Part shown: positions 54,471-63,240 of the stretch, one piece after another
Numbering within the stretch: the first letter of the stretch is position 1
Layout of the letters: every line of letters begins with the position of its first letter
Source of the DNA: Streptomyces sp. NBC_00247
GTDB lineage: Bacteria; Actinomycetota; Actinomycetes; Streptomycetales; Streptomycetaceae
Reading direction: 5' to 3'
Assembly (NCBI RefSeq): GCF_036188265.1
Contig: NZ_CP108093.1
Span: forward strand, 5,538,001 to 5,602,000
Length of the DNA stretch: 64,000 nucleotides
Translations under genes and position numbers: made by a program
The notes under the pieces: model-generated
The model's database searches: none
The model's input: only the letters and a program-made list of their open reading frames with translations
Told to the model about the DNA's origin: nothing

Positions 54471-55139
54471 ATGCCACGTCAGCAGCAGCCAGCAGCGCGC
54501 CCCGTACGCCGACGCAGTTACGACCAGTTCTGCGCCACCGCCCGAGCCCTGGACTCCGTCGGAGACCGGTGGACCCTGCTGATCGTCCGTGAACTCCTGG
54601 CAGGACCGCGCCGCTACACCGACCTGCACGCGGACCTGCCGGGCGTCAGCACGGACGTCCTCGCCTCCCGCCTCAAGGACATGGAGCAGAGCGGTCTCGC
54701 GCTGCGCCGCAAACTGCCGCCACCGGCCGCCGCCTCGGTCTACGAACTCACCGCCCGGGGCCGGGAACTGCTGCCCGTCCTCACCGCTCTCGCCCAGTGG
54801 GGCGCGCCCGCCCTGGAGGAGCGCCGTCCCACCGACGCCGTCCGCGCCCACTGGTTCGCCCTCCCGCTGCGCCGCTCCCTGGCCGCGACCGCCCACTCCG
54901 GCGTGGTCGAAGTACACCTGGACGAGGGCGAGTTCCACGTCCGTACGGGCTCCGTACCGCCCGGCGAGGAGGTCTACGGCTACGGCGCCGCCCCCCGCGC
55001 CGACGCCCGTATCGTCCTGGACGCCGAACTCTGCCTGGCCATGGGCCGGGACGAGGCCACCTTCGCGCAGGCGGTGAAGGACGGCCGGATCGAGGTACGC
55101 GGCGAGAGTCCGCTCGCCACGGAACTGCGCGGGGAGTGA
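54471..55139 (+). CDS. HxlR-family winged-helix transcriptional regulator
   Basis: A 222-residue regulator. The HxlR DNA-binding domain covers about residues 18-110: YDQFCATARALDSVGDRWTLLIVRELL, YTDLHADLPGVSTDVLASRLKDMEQSGL (recognition helix) and VYELTARGRELLPVLTALAQWG. The C-terminal 100 residues form an SCP2-like or ligand-binding part (VVEVHLDEGEFHVRTG). It probably represses itself and the divergent aminotransferase gene through the twin TTGGW-n3-WCCAA sites. ATG 54471 was chosen because of the promoter position. The effector is unknown. Confidence 0.88.
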   Translation: MPRQQQPAARPVRRRSYDQFCATARALDSVGDRWTLLIVRELLAGPRRYTDLHADLPGVSTDVLASRLKDMEQSGLALRRKLPPPAAASVYELTARGRELLPVLTALAQWGAPALEERRPTDAVRAHWFALPLRRSLAATAHSGVVEVHLDEGEFHVRTGSVPPGEEVYGYGAAPRADARIVLDAELCLAMGRDEATFAQAVKDGRIEVRGESPLATELRGE

Positions 55140-55184
55140 CCGGCCGCCGGTCCCCGGCCACGGGGCGCGGTGGATGATGAGCGG

Positions 55185-55832
55185 GTGCGACTCGAAGCGA
55201 TCACCTGGGACCGGCTGGCCGAGGCCCTCGCCGCGCACGCGGACGGGCTGACCCCACAAGGCGGCGGCCCCTGGCTCAGGATCGGCGTCGACGGCGCCCC
55301 CGCCGCCGGCACCGGCCCCTTGGCCGACCGCCTCGCCCGGGCCCTGCGCCTGCGCGGCCGTCCCGTACTCGTCGTCCCCACCGAGGGATTCCTGCGCCCG
55401 GCGAGCCTGCGGTACGAGTACGGCAGGCGGGACCCCGACTCGTACGCCCAGGGCTGGTTCGACACCGGGGCGCTGTGGCGCGAGGTGTTCGGGCCGCTGG
55501 AGCCGGGCGGTACCGGACGCGTCCTGCCGGACCTGTGGGACCCGGCCACCGACCGGGCCACCCGCAGCCCGTACCACCGGCTGCCCGAGGGCGGAGCGCT
55601 GGTGCTGCACGGGCCGCTGCTGCTGGGGCGGTGGTACCCGTTCGACCTCGCGGTCCATCTGCGGCTCTCGCCGGGCGCGTTGCTGCGGCGCACGGACGAG
55701 GAGGACCGCTGGACCCTGCCCGCCTTCGCGCGGTACGAGGAGGAGACCGCCCCCGCCGACCACGCCGACGCCGTCGTCCGCGCGGACGACCCCCGCCACC
55801 CGGCGTGGACCGGTCTTCGCGGGGAGGAGTGA
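55185..55832 (+). CDS. Uridine-kinase-like protein with degenerate P-loop
   Basis: A 215-residue protein similar to proteins labelled uridine kinase in Streptomyces. The place of the P-loop reads IGVDGAPAAGTGPLADRLARAL; the Gly-Lys-Ser/Thr that binds phosphates is missing. VLVVPTEGFLRPASLRYEYGRRDPDSYAQGWFDTGALWREVF fits the nucleoside-binding region of the P-loop kinase fold. It may therefore not phosphorylate in the usual way. GTG at 55185 gives VRLEAITWDRLAEAL; GTG at 55170 would add five residues. It follows the HxlR gene by 45 bases on the same strand. Confidence 0.7.
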   Translation: MRLEAITWDRLAEALAAHADGLTPQGGGPWLRIGVDGAPAAGTGPLADRLARALRLRGRPVLVVPTEGFLRPASLRYEYGRRDPDSYAQGWFDTGALWREVFGPLEPGGTGRVLPDLWDPATDRATRSPYHRLPEGGALVLHGPLLLGRWYPFDLAVHLRLSPGALLRRTDEEDRWTLPAFARYEEETAPADHADAVVRADDPRHPAWTGLRGEE

Positions 55833-55944
55833 CCCCCGGGGCCGTACACGCCGTGGGCACGGCGCCCGGCCGGGGCGGAGCACCGGCCGGGGTCGGAACT
55901 GCGGCTGCCGTCAGAACAGCGGCCTGGTCGGAGCAGCCGCCGGG

Positions 55945-56490
55945 TCAGAACAGTGGCTGGGGCAGCACGCCCTCCAGCTCCAGGAGCCGCCGCTTCGTCT
56001 CCAGCCCGCCGCCGAACCCTCCGAGCCCGCCGCCGCTCTCCACCACCCGGTGGCACGGCACGACGACCGGCAGCGGATTGGCCCCCATGGCCGCCCCGAC
56101 CGCCTGCGCCCCGTCCGGCCGCCCCACCCGGGCGGCGAGCTCGCCGTACCCGACGACCGAGCCGTACGGAACACCGGTGGCGAGTTCCTGGAGGACGCGG
56201 CGGTGGAAACCCGCGGTCAACGACCAGTCCAGGGGAAGATCGAAGGTGCGTAGCGCGCCCTCGAAATAGGCGTCGAGCAGACGGGCCGCCGCGTCGAGCA
56301 CGTCGGAACCGCCGTCCTCCACCGGCTCCGCACCGAGCCTCTCCCGCAGCATCGCCAGCGTCCGCTCCCGCACCGCGGGCCCCGCGTGGAAGCTCACGGA
56401 GACCAGGCCGGTGCCGGTCGCGGCGAGCATCAGGGGCCCGACAGGGCTCGCCGCGACGGACCACTCCACGGAGCCTGCGCCGTTCGTCAT
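55945..56490 (-). CDS. ogt: Methylated-DNA-[protein]-cysteine S-methyltransferase (Ogt type)
   Basis: A 181-residue suicide repair protein that takes alkyl groups from O6-alkylguanine. The active site is VVVPCHRVVESGG with the acceptor Cys in PCHRV. The helix-turn-helix part is LATGVPYGSVVGYGELAARVGRP with the Arg finger, and ANPLPV precedes the site. The N-terminal domain is short and the AraC-like Ada part is absent, so Ogt is the right type. The gene is leftward and alone; its upstream region faces the MHYT gene. Confidence 0.92.
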   Translation of the reverse strand: MTNGAGSVEWSVAASPVGPLMLAATGTGLVSVSFHAGPAVRERTLAMLRERLGAEPVEDGGSDVLDAAARLLDAYFEGALRTFDLPLDWSLTAGFHRRVLQELATGVPYGSVVGYGELAARVGRPDGAQAVGAAMGANPLPVVVPCHRVVESGGGLGGFGGGLETKRRLLELEGVLPQPLF

Positions 56491-56925
56491 ACCGCCACGG
56501 TAGAGCCCGCCACCGACAGCGGCGCCCGCCACCGGCACCCCGCGTCCGGCACCCGTCGCCCGGAACCGGTGGCGCCCGTGTGAAGCGCGGGCGGCGGTGC
56601 GCGTGACGTCGCAGGAGTGTGACGGTCACCCTCACCCGGGGGAGAAGTGGTGAGGACTGGATCATGCGCGGCATTTTCTCCACCACTCCAGTTTTCGGGC
56701 GATAAAATGCCGCCCTTGTGTTCGCTTGCCGGGGCTTCCGGTTTCCGGCGGAACTCCGGGCACTCCGGAGCCCCGCCGGGACCCGTGCGTCCCGCTCCTT
56801 CGACCGAGCGGGACACGTCCGCGACCAGCGGTTTCCCACCGAACGGCGGACTTCGTGGGCCCCGGCCCGTCCGCCGTTCGGCAGAGCACCACCAGCACCG
56901 CGTTTTCCTGAAGGGCGTATCCAGC
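56491..56925. other. 435-base divergent region between ogt and MHYT genes
   Basis: A long-armed inverted repeat lies at 56668-56713 (separate entry). Further right, the region up to the MHYT start shows no gene that I can support and no good ribosome-binding site before ATG 56926. Confidence 0.45.
56668..56713. repeat. 10-bp inverted repeat GCGGCATTTT ... AAAATGCCGC upstream of MHYT gene
   Basis: GCGGCATTTT at 56668-56677 and its exact complement at 56704-56713 enclose 26 bases. The arms are A/T-rich at their inner ends, rare in this DNA. It could be a looped RNA leader or a pair of half-sites for a regulator. Confidence 0.75.
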
Positions 56926-57798
56926 ATGCAGGGCACAGTCGACGGCTTTTCCTACGGCCTCGTGACTCCGGTCGTGGCTTTCCTCATGGCCTGCCTCGGT
57001 GCCGCGCTGGGGCTGCGCTGCACCGTCCGGTCCGTCCGTTCCACGGGGCCGGATCCGGCCCGCCGCCCGCGTCGGGCCGGCTGGCTCGCCCTCGGCGCGA
57101 CCTCCATCGGCTCCGGCGTCTGGACCATGCACTTCATCGCGATGACGGGGTTCCGCATCGACGACGCGGCGATCACGTACGACCTGCCGCTGATGTTCGC
57201 GAGCCTCGCCGTGGCGATCGTCATGGTCGGTATCGGCATCTTCATCGTGGGTTACCGGGGCGCGACCCGGCTGGCGCTGGTCACCGGCGGCCCCATCACC
57301 GGCCTCGGGATCGCCTCCATGCACTACCTCGGCATGGCGGCCATGGCGTTCCGGGGACAGTTCGCGTACTCGACGGCCACCGTGGCCCTCTCCGTCGTCA
57401 TCGCCGTGGTCGCCGCCACCGTGGCGCTCTGGGCGGCCGTCTCCCTCCGCGGCTTCCTGTCGAGCCTGGGCGCCGCCGTCGTCATGGGAGCGGCCGTGAG
57501 CGGGATGCACTACACCGGCATGGCCGCGCTCCGGGTCCACCTCCACACCGGTGCCACGGACGTGACCGGGGGCGAGACGGTCGGCTCGATCCTGGTCCCC
57601 CTCCTCGTCGGGCCGCTCGCCTTCCTGCTCCTCGCGGGGGTGATCGTGTTGTTCGACCCGCTGGCCGTGGCGGGCGACCCGGGCCGGGACGGCACGTCCG
57701 GCCGGACCGGCACGGCCGCCCGCGGCATCCCGGGCCAGCGGGCCGACTCCGCCGGGGCACCGGCGTTCGACAGCGTCCGCAGGCCTCCCTGCCGCTGA
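56926..57798 (+). CDS. MHYT-domain membrane sensor protein
   Basis: A 290-residue integral membrane protein with about seven helices. The three MHYT repeats show as MHFIAMTGF (about residues 68-76), MHYLGMAAM and MHYTGMAAL; the Met and His residues are proposed to bind copper and sense O2, CO or NO. Here the sensor stands alone, with no GGDEF, EAL or kinase output domain; the tail after residue 250 is disordered. Another protein would have to carry the signal. The gene lies just before uvrB on the same strand. Confidence 0.9.
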   Translation: MQGTVDGFSYGLVTPVVAFLMACLGAALGLRCTVRSVRSTGPDPARRPRRAGWLALGATSIGSGVWTMHFIAMTGFRIDDAAITYDLPLMFASLAVAIVMVGIGIFIVGYRGATRLALVTGGPITGLGIASMHYLGMAAMAFRGQFAYSTATVALSVVIAVVAATVALWAAVSLRGFLSSLGAAVVMGAAVSGMHYTGMAALRVHLHTGATDVTGGETVGSILVPLLVGPLAFLLLAGVIVLFDPLAVAGDPGRDGTSGRTGTAARGIPGQRADSAGAPAFDSVRRPPCR

Positions 57799-57837
57799 CC
57801 GGCCGCCGTTGTCGGTGCCGGGTCGTACGGTGGATGC

Positions 57838-59979
57838 ATGCGGCCCGTTTCGAAGATCGAACGTTCGGTGGCGCCTTTCGAGGTCGTCAGTCCCTACCAG
57901 CCCAGCGGCGACCAGCCGACGGCCATCGCCGAGCTCGACAAGCGCATCCGAGCAGGTGAGAAGGATGTCGTCCTGCTCGGCGCGACCGGCACAGGCAAAT
58001 CGGCGACCACCGCCTGGATGATCGAGAAGCTCCAGCGGCCCACCCTCGTCATGGCACCCAACAAGACGCTGGCGGCCCAGCTGGCCAACGAGTTCCGCGA
58101 ACTGCTGCCCAACAACGCCGTCGAGTACTTCGTCTCGTACTACGACTACTACCAGCCCGAGGCGTACGTCCCGCAGTCGGACACCTACATCGAGAAGGAC
58201 TCCTCGATCAACGAGGAGGTCGAACGACTGCGCCACTCCGCGACGAACTCCCTGCTCACCCGGCGGGACGTCGTCGTGGTCGCGTCCGTCTCCTGCATCT
58301 ACGGCCTCGGCACCCCGCAGGAGTACGTCGACCGCATGATCCAGCTCAAGGTCGGCGACGAGGTCGACCGCGACCAGCTGCTGCGCCGGTTCGTCGAGAT
58401 CCAGTACACCCGCAACGACCTCGCCTTCACCCGCGGCACCTTCCGGGTGCGCGGCGACACCATCGAGATCTTCCCGGTCTACGAGGAGCTCGCCGTCCGC
58501 ATCGAGATGTTCGGCGACGAGATCGAGGCGCTCTCCACCCTCCATCCGCTCACCGGCGAGGTGATCAGCGAGGACACCTCGCTGCACGTCTTCCCCGCCA
58601 CCCACTACGTCGCCGGCCCCGAGCGCATGGAGAAGGCGATCACCGGCATCGAGCAGGAGCTGGAGGAGCGGCTGGCCTCCATGGAGAAGCAGGGCAAGAT
58701 GCTGGAGGCCCAGCGCCTGCGCATGCGCACCACCTACGACATCGAGATGCTCCGCCAGATCGGCACCTGCTCCGGCGTGGAGAACTACTCCATGCACTTC
58801 GACGGCCGCTCGCCCGGCACCGCCCCGAACACGCTCCTCGACTACTTCCCCGAGGACTTCCTGCTGGTGCTCGACGAGTCCCACGTCACGGTGCCGCAGA
58901 TCGGCGCGATGTACGAGGGCGACGCCTCCCGCAAGCGGACCCTCGTCGACCACGGGTTCCGGCTGCCGTCCGCCCTGGACAACCGGCCCCTGAAGTGGGA
59001 GGAGTTCCAGGAGCGGATCGGCCAGACCGTCTACCTCTCCGCCACCCCGGGCAACTACGAGCTCTCGCGCGGCGACGGCTTCGTCGAGCAGATCATCCGC
59101 CCGACCGGGCTGGTCGACCCGGAGATCGTGGTCAAGCCCACCGAGGGCCAGATCGACGACCTCGTCCACGAGATCCGCATCCGCACCGAACGCGACGAGC
59201 GGGTTCTCGTCACCACCCTCACCAAGAAGATGTCCGAGGACCTCACCGACTACTTCCTCGAACTCGGCATCCAGGTCAGGTACCTCCACAGCGACGTCGA
59301 CACCCTGCGCCGCATCGAGCTGCTGCGCGAACTGCGGTCCGGCGAGTACGACGTGCTGGTCGGCATCAACCTCCTGCGGGAGGGCCTCGACCTGCCCGAG
59401 GTCTCGCTGGTCGCGATCCTCGATGCCGACAAGCAGGGGTTCCTGCGCTCCGCCACGTCGCTCATCCAGACCATCGGACGCGCGGCGCGCAACGTCTCCG
59501 GCCAGGTCCACATGTACGCCGACAAGGTCACGCCCGCGATGGCACGGGCCATCGACGAGACCAACCGGCGCCGCGAGAAGCAGATCGCCTACAACACCGA
59601 GCGCGGCATCGACCCGCAGCCGCTGCGCAAGAAGATCAACGACATCGTCGCCTCCATCGCCCGCGAGGAAGTCGACACCGAGCAGCTCCTCGGGACCGGC
59701 TACCGGCAGACCAAGGGGGCCAAGGCCCCGGTGCCGACGCTCGGCGGCAAGGCGAGCAAGGCGGGGGAGGCGAAGGCGGACGCCGGGAAGGCCCGCGCCA
59801 GGGGTGCCGTGACCAGCGACCGGCCCGCCGAGGAGCTCTCGGGGATCATCGAGGAGATGACCGAGCGGATGCGAGCCGCCGCCGCCGACCTCCAGTTCGA
59901 GGTCGCCGCACGCCTGCGTGACGAGGTGGGCGAGTTGAAGAAGGAGCTGCGGCAGATGAAGGAGGCGGGGATCGCCTGA
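57838..59979 (+). CDS. uvrB: UvrABC excision nuclease subunit B
   Basis: A 713-residue nucleotide-excision-repair helicase. The N-terminal PFEVVSPYQPSGDQPTAI, Walker A LLGATGTGKSATTAW, the beta-hairpin YFVSYYDYYQPEAYVP, the DEAD-like LLVLDESHVTVPQIGAMYEGD and the C-terminal lobe INLLREGLDLPEVSLVAILDADKQGFLRS are all present. The UVR motif that binds UvrC is at the end (IIEEMTERMRAAAADLQFEVAARLRDEVG). It is complete. The ATG is 39 bases after the MHYT gene stop. Confidence 0.97.
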   Translation: MRPVSKIERSVAPFEVVSPYQPSGDQPTAIAELDKRIRAGEKDVVLLGATGTGKSATTAWMIEKLQRPTLVMAPNKTLAAQLANEFRELLPNNAVEYFVSYYDYYQPEAYVPQSDTYIEKDSSINEEVERLRHSATNSLLTRRDVVVVASVSCIYGLGTPQEYVDRMIQLKVGDEVDRDQLLRRFVEIQYTRNDLAFTRGTFRVRGDTIEIFPVYEELAVRIEMFGDEIEALSTLHPLTGEVISEDTSLHVFPATHYVAGPERMEKAITGIEQELEERLASMEKQGKMLEAQRLRMRTTYDIEMLRQIGTCSGVENYSMHFDGRSPGTAPNTLLDYFPEDFLLVLDESHVTVPQIGAMYEGDASRKRTLVDHGFRLPSALDNRPLKWEEFQERIGQTVYLSATPGNYELSRGDGFVEQIIRPTGLVDPEIVVKPTEGQIDDLVHEIRIRTERDERVLVTTLTKKMSEDLTDYFLELGIQVRYLHSDVDTLRRIELLRELRSGEYDVLVGINLLREGLDLPEVSLVAILDADKQGFLRSATSLIQTIGRAARNVSGQVHMYADKVTPAMARAIDETNRRREKQIAYNTERGIDPQPLRKKINDIVASIAREEVDTEQLLGTGYRQTKGAKAPVPTLGGKASKAGEAKADAGKARARGAVTSDRPAEELSGIIEEMTERMRAAAADLQFEVAARLRDEVGELKKELRQMKEAGIA

Positions 59980-60151
59980 CACACGGGGTGTGTGCACCAT
60001 GACGGCCCCGGTCGGCGTCCTGTGTTGCAAGAACGACACAGAACGCCCCGGATCGGTATCGGCCGCGGGTGTCATGCGTAGGGTCGGGGGAACCCGCAAA
60101 CACGGACGGTTGCGGAGCACGACGCGGAGCGACGCGGAGAGGGGACAGCGC

Positions 60152-60730
60152 GTGACGGTCAACATGACCAAGGGTCAGGCGATCAGCCTGCAGAAGCAGG
60201 ACGGGGGAACCCTGACCGCGGTGCGGATGGGGCTCGGCTGGCAGGCGGCACCGCGCCGCGGCTTCTTCGGATCGCGCACCCGCGAGATCGACCTGGACGC
60301 CTCGGCGGTCCTGTTCGCCGACAAGCAGCCGGTGGACGTGGTGTTCTTCCGGCACCTCGTCAGCGATGACGGCTCGGTCAAGCACACCGGCGACAACCTC
60401 GTCGGCGGCGCCGGATCGGGTGGCGACGACGAGGCGATCCTGGTGGACCTGGCGAGGGTGCCGGTCCACATCGACCAGATCGTCTTCACGGTGAACAGCT
60501 TCACCGGCCAGACGTTCCAGGAGGTACAGAACGCCTTCTGCCGCATCGTCGACGAGACCAACGGCCAGGAATTGGCCCGTTACACCCTCGACGGCGGCGG
60601 CCAGTACACCGCCCAGATCATGGCGAAGGTGCACCGTGCCGGTGCCGGCTGGCAGATGACCGCTCTCGGCAACCCCGCCAACGGCCGCACCTTCCAGGAC
60701 CTGATGCCGGCGATCCTGCCGCACCTCTGA
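60152..60730 (+). CDS. TerD-family stress protein
   Basis: A 192-residue protein of the TerD calcium-binding family, linked to tellurite and general stress tolerance. TVNMTKGQAISLQKQDGGTLT opens it. The metal-binding region is GFFGSRTREIDLDASAVLF and KHTGDNLVGGAGSGGDDEAILVDLARVP, with its acidic ligands. It should act in the cytoplasm or at the membrane. GTG 60152 has GAGAGGGG upstream. The next gene is a larger TerD-like protein, and TerC follows. Confidence 0.92.
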   Translation: MTVNMTKGQAISLQKQDGGTLTAVRMGLGWQAAPRRGFFGSRTREIDLDASAVLFADKQPVDVVFFRHLVSDDGSVKHTGDNLVGGAGSGGDDEAILVDLARVPVHIDQIVFTVNSFTGQTFQEVQNAFCRIVDETNGQELARYTLDGGGQYTAQIMAKVHRAGAGWQMTALGNPANGRTFQDLMPAILPHL

Positions 60731-60811
60731 CGGCCACCCGCCCGGACCCGTCCCGCCCGGCGCGGGACGAGTGCCGGCGGGACCGGACAGAACCTCGGGC
60801 CCGACGGCCCA

Positions 60812-60847
60812 CGCGACTCCCGGAGGCTCCCGCCTCCGGGAGTCGCG
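60812..60847 (+). terminator. Terminator after the TerD gene
   Basis: A perfect 15-bp stem (60812-60826 with 60833-60847) and six-base loop between the TerD gene and the next gene. Confidence 0.8.
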
Positions 60848-60932
60848 CGTACCCCGGGACGCGGCCCCGGAGGAACGCACTCATCGCACGCTCACGCACC
60901 GACAGGGTCGGGCAGCAAGGGGACAAGGGCAG

Positions 60933-62885
60933 ATGACGGCCGAACTCGTCCGGGGGCAGAACCATCCGCTGCCCTCGACCCGTCTGGAAGTCCGGGTGTC
61001 GGCGGGCTCGCCGGTCGTGGCCGGAGCCACCCTCGCCGACGAGCAGGGCACCGTACGGGGCGCCGCATGGGTCGCCCACCCCGGAGCACCCAGGCTGCCC
61101 GGCATCGAAGTGCCCCGACGGGCCGCCTCCGAGCACCGGCTCGACCTCGATCTCGACGCACTGCCCGGGGAGGTGCACCGCGTCACCGTGCTGCTGGCCC
61201 TTCCCCGGACACCCGGCGCCCCCACCGGCTTCGGCGCGGTGGCCGCGCCTTTCGTGTCCGTCACCGGACCCGAGGGCACCGGGATCGCCGGCTTCACCCT
61301 CACCGGGCTGGACACCGAGTCCGCCGTCGGCGCCCTGGAGTTCTACCGCCGCGCCGGCGCCTGGAAGGTGCGGGCCGTCGGTCAGGGCTACTCCTCCGGG
61401 CTCGCGGGCATGCTCTTTGACCATGGGCTGAGCGAGGCGGCGGAGCTGGCGGCCGCGATCCTCCTGGCGGCGGCCGGACCTCTCGTTCCGGCCCCGCAGG
61501 GACCCCCCGCGACCCTGGCCGGAGCTGTGGTGGCCGGCGCCGACGATGTGGCGGACGCGGCGGCGGTCCCGCCCGGCGGCCGGATCGACTACGCGCACCC
61601 GCGCCGCCGGACCGTCCCCGCCGCCCCGGCCCCGTCGACCGCCCCGCCCACGTCGACCGCCCCGTCCGCCCCGGCCCCGTCGACCGCGCCGGCCTTCCCG
61701 CCAGGCACGGCCGGCTCTCCTGTCACCCCTCCCGCGGCCCCGACCGGCCCCGCCGCGCCGGTGGCCGGGGACGCCGCCGGGCACTCCATGGACGAGCGGC
61801 TCTACAACCAGGTCTGGGGCATGTTCGAGGACCTGGCCCGGAGCGCCGCCGCCTACCGGGGCGCCGTCGGTTTCGCCCAGTCGCGGCTGGAGGAGGAACT
61901 CGACCGCCTCCTGTCCGACCCGCGCAACCGCATCGGCGGGGCGGGAGACACCGCGCGTGAGGCGGCACGGGCGAAACACGACGAGTTGGTCGCCCGTGCC
62001 CGGGAGGCGCTCGACCGGGACCTCGCGCAGCTGGTGGCCGAGTCCGAGGTGGTGGAGCCCGCGCTCCCCGCCCCCTGCGCCGGCTGGGACAAGCCCGTCT
62101 GGCACGCTCACCGGGCCGTGTCCGGGGAGCCCTGGGCCCTGCGGCTCGGCGAGGTACATCTGCCCGAACGTCCGGAGCTGCGCATTCCGCTGCTCGTGCG
62201 GCTCCCGCTGGAGCGCGGCCTGTGGATCGACTCGGGGCGGAGCGAATCGGGGGCGGACATGGTGCGGGACGGTGCGGAGCTGAAGCGCCTCGCACTGGAG
62301 AGCGCCGTCGCGCATGCCGTACGGCTGCTCGCCGCGTACCCGGCGGGAGAGATGTCGGTCCAGGTCGTCGACCCGGCGGGGGCCGGCGCCGCCGCCCTCG
62401 CGCCGCTGATCCGTGCCGGAGTGCTCGCCGGGCCGCCGGCATCGGGGGCCGCCGGGGTGGAGGCCGTCCTCGACCGGCTCACCCGACGCGTCGACCTGGT
62501 CCAGATGGCGGTCCGGGCCGGTGCCGCCGACGCGCTGCCGCCGGATCTCGACCCGGCCGGACAACTGCTCGTCGTCAACGACTTCCCGCACGGCTTCGAC
62601 GACCGCGCGGTCACCCGGCTGCGCTACCTCGCCTACGAGGGCCCCTCGGTCGGAGTGCATCTGCTGCTGGTCGCGGACCAGGAGGACGCGTCCGCGTACG
62701 GGCCGGTCCTCGCACCGTTCTGGCGGGGGCTCCTCCGGCTCACCCCGCTCGCGGGCGACCACCTCGCCGACCCCTGGGTCCGTCACGTGTGGACGTACGA
62801 GCCTCCGAGCGTCCCGCAGGGCAGCCGGGTCCTGGAACAGGTGCTCGCCACCGTGGCCGAGGCACGACGGGCCCGCGGGCTCTGA
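60933..62885 (+). CDS. TerD-like N-terminal domain fused to large FtsK/TerD-associated region
   Basis: A 650-residue protein. Residues 1-165 follow the TerD fold: ELVRGQNHPLPSTRLEVRVSAG, LDLDALPGEVHRVTVLLALP, GIAGFTLTGLDTESAVGALEFYRRAGAWKVRAVGQGY. Then come a Pro/Ala/Thr-rich linker (about 215-280), a charged coiled coil (ERLYNQVWGMFEDLARSAAAYRGAVGFAQSRLEEELDRL) and a C-terminal alpha/beta part with a domain resembling the N-terminal part of FtsK/EccC-type ATPases (RLPLERGLWIDSGRSESG, LVVNDFPHGFDDRAVTRLRYLAYEG). I see no Walker A, so it may be a non-ATPase relative. Such fusions recur in Streptomyces ter clusters. Confidence 0.75.
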   Translation: MTAELVRGQNHPLPSTRLEVRVSAGSPVVAGATLADEQGTVRGAAWVAHPGAPRLPGIEVPRRAASEHRLDLDLDALPGEVHRVTVLLALPRTPGAPTGFGAVAAPFVSVTGPEGTGIAGFTLTGLDTESAVGALEFYRRAGAWKVRAVGQGYSSGLAGMLFDHGLSEAAELAAAILLAAAGPLVPAPQGPPATLAGAVVAGADDVADAAAVPPGGRIDYAHPRRRTVPAAPAPSTAPPTSTAPSAPAPSTAPAFPPGTAGSPVTPPAAPTGPAAPVAGDAAGHSMDERLYNQVWGMFEDLARSAAAYRGAVGFAQSRLEEELDRLLSDPRNRIGGAGDTAREAARAKHDELVARAREALDRDLAQLVAESEVVEPALPAPCAGWDKPVWHAHRAVSGEPWALRLGEVHLPERPELRIPLLVRLPLERGLWIDSGRSESGADMVRDGAELKRLALESAVAHAVRLLAAYPAGEMSVQVVDPAGAGAAALAPLIRAGVLAGPPASGAAGVEAVLDRLTRRVDLVQMAVRAGAADALPPDLDPAGQLLVVNDFPHGFDDRAVTRLRYLAYEGPSVGVHLLLVADQEDASAYGPVLAPFWRGLLRLTPLAGDHLADPWVRHVWTYEPPSVPQGSRVLEQVLATVAEARRARGL

Positions 62886-63240
62886 CGCCCTGCGGGGCCC
62901 GCGGGCGACGGATCGCCGCGGCTGCGGCTCGGGTCGCGCGCGGCCGGCGAGATGGTTCGGCGAGACGGGTCGGCGTCCGGGAAGGTGCGCCGCTAACGCA
63001 GTAGGGCCGCCGCGACCAGGGTCTTTTGATTCTCCTTTGCCATCCTCTTTACCTTTTCTTGGTTATACCTGTACCGTTTCTTGGACGGAGGGGAGTATTC
63101 CCACACGTGGCGTTCCCGTCAGTACGGACTGTGACCGGTCCCGGGGCGTCGGCCCGGCGTACATCCCGTACGCCCGGGTGGAAGAGACCTCCGGCAGCGA
63201 CGACGCTGATCAGTAGCCGTAGCGAACTGCCGGAGGCGCA
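62886..63240. other. 355-base region upstream of terC, with T-rich stretch and leader
   Basis: The left part has no gene. At about 63026-63085 it becomes strikingly T-rich (repeated TTTCTTGG at 63054 and 63077, GGTTATACC between them), probably the promoter. The rest is the putative manganese riboswitch listed separately. Confidence 0.55.
63087..63196 (+). promoter_or_regulatory. Putative yybP-ykoY (Mn2+) riboswitch in the terC leader
   Basis: GGGGAGTA at 63090-63097 matches the conserved first loop of yybP-ykoY riboswitches, and GGAAGAGACCTCC near 63179-63192 resembles the conserved 3' part; several GC-rich arms lie between (TCCCGT with ACGGAC-type pairing, CGTAC with GTACG around 63166). 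TerC genes are among the best known targets of this riboswitch. It ends about 45 bases before the terC start. A covariance-model search was not possible. Confidence 0.6.
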
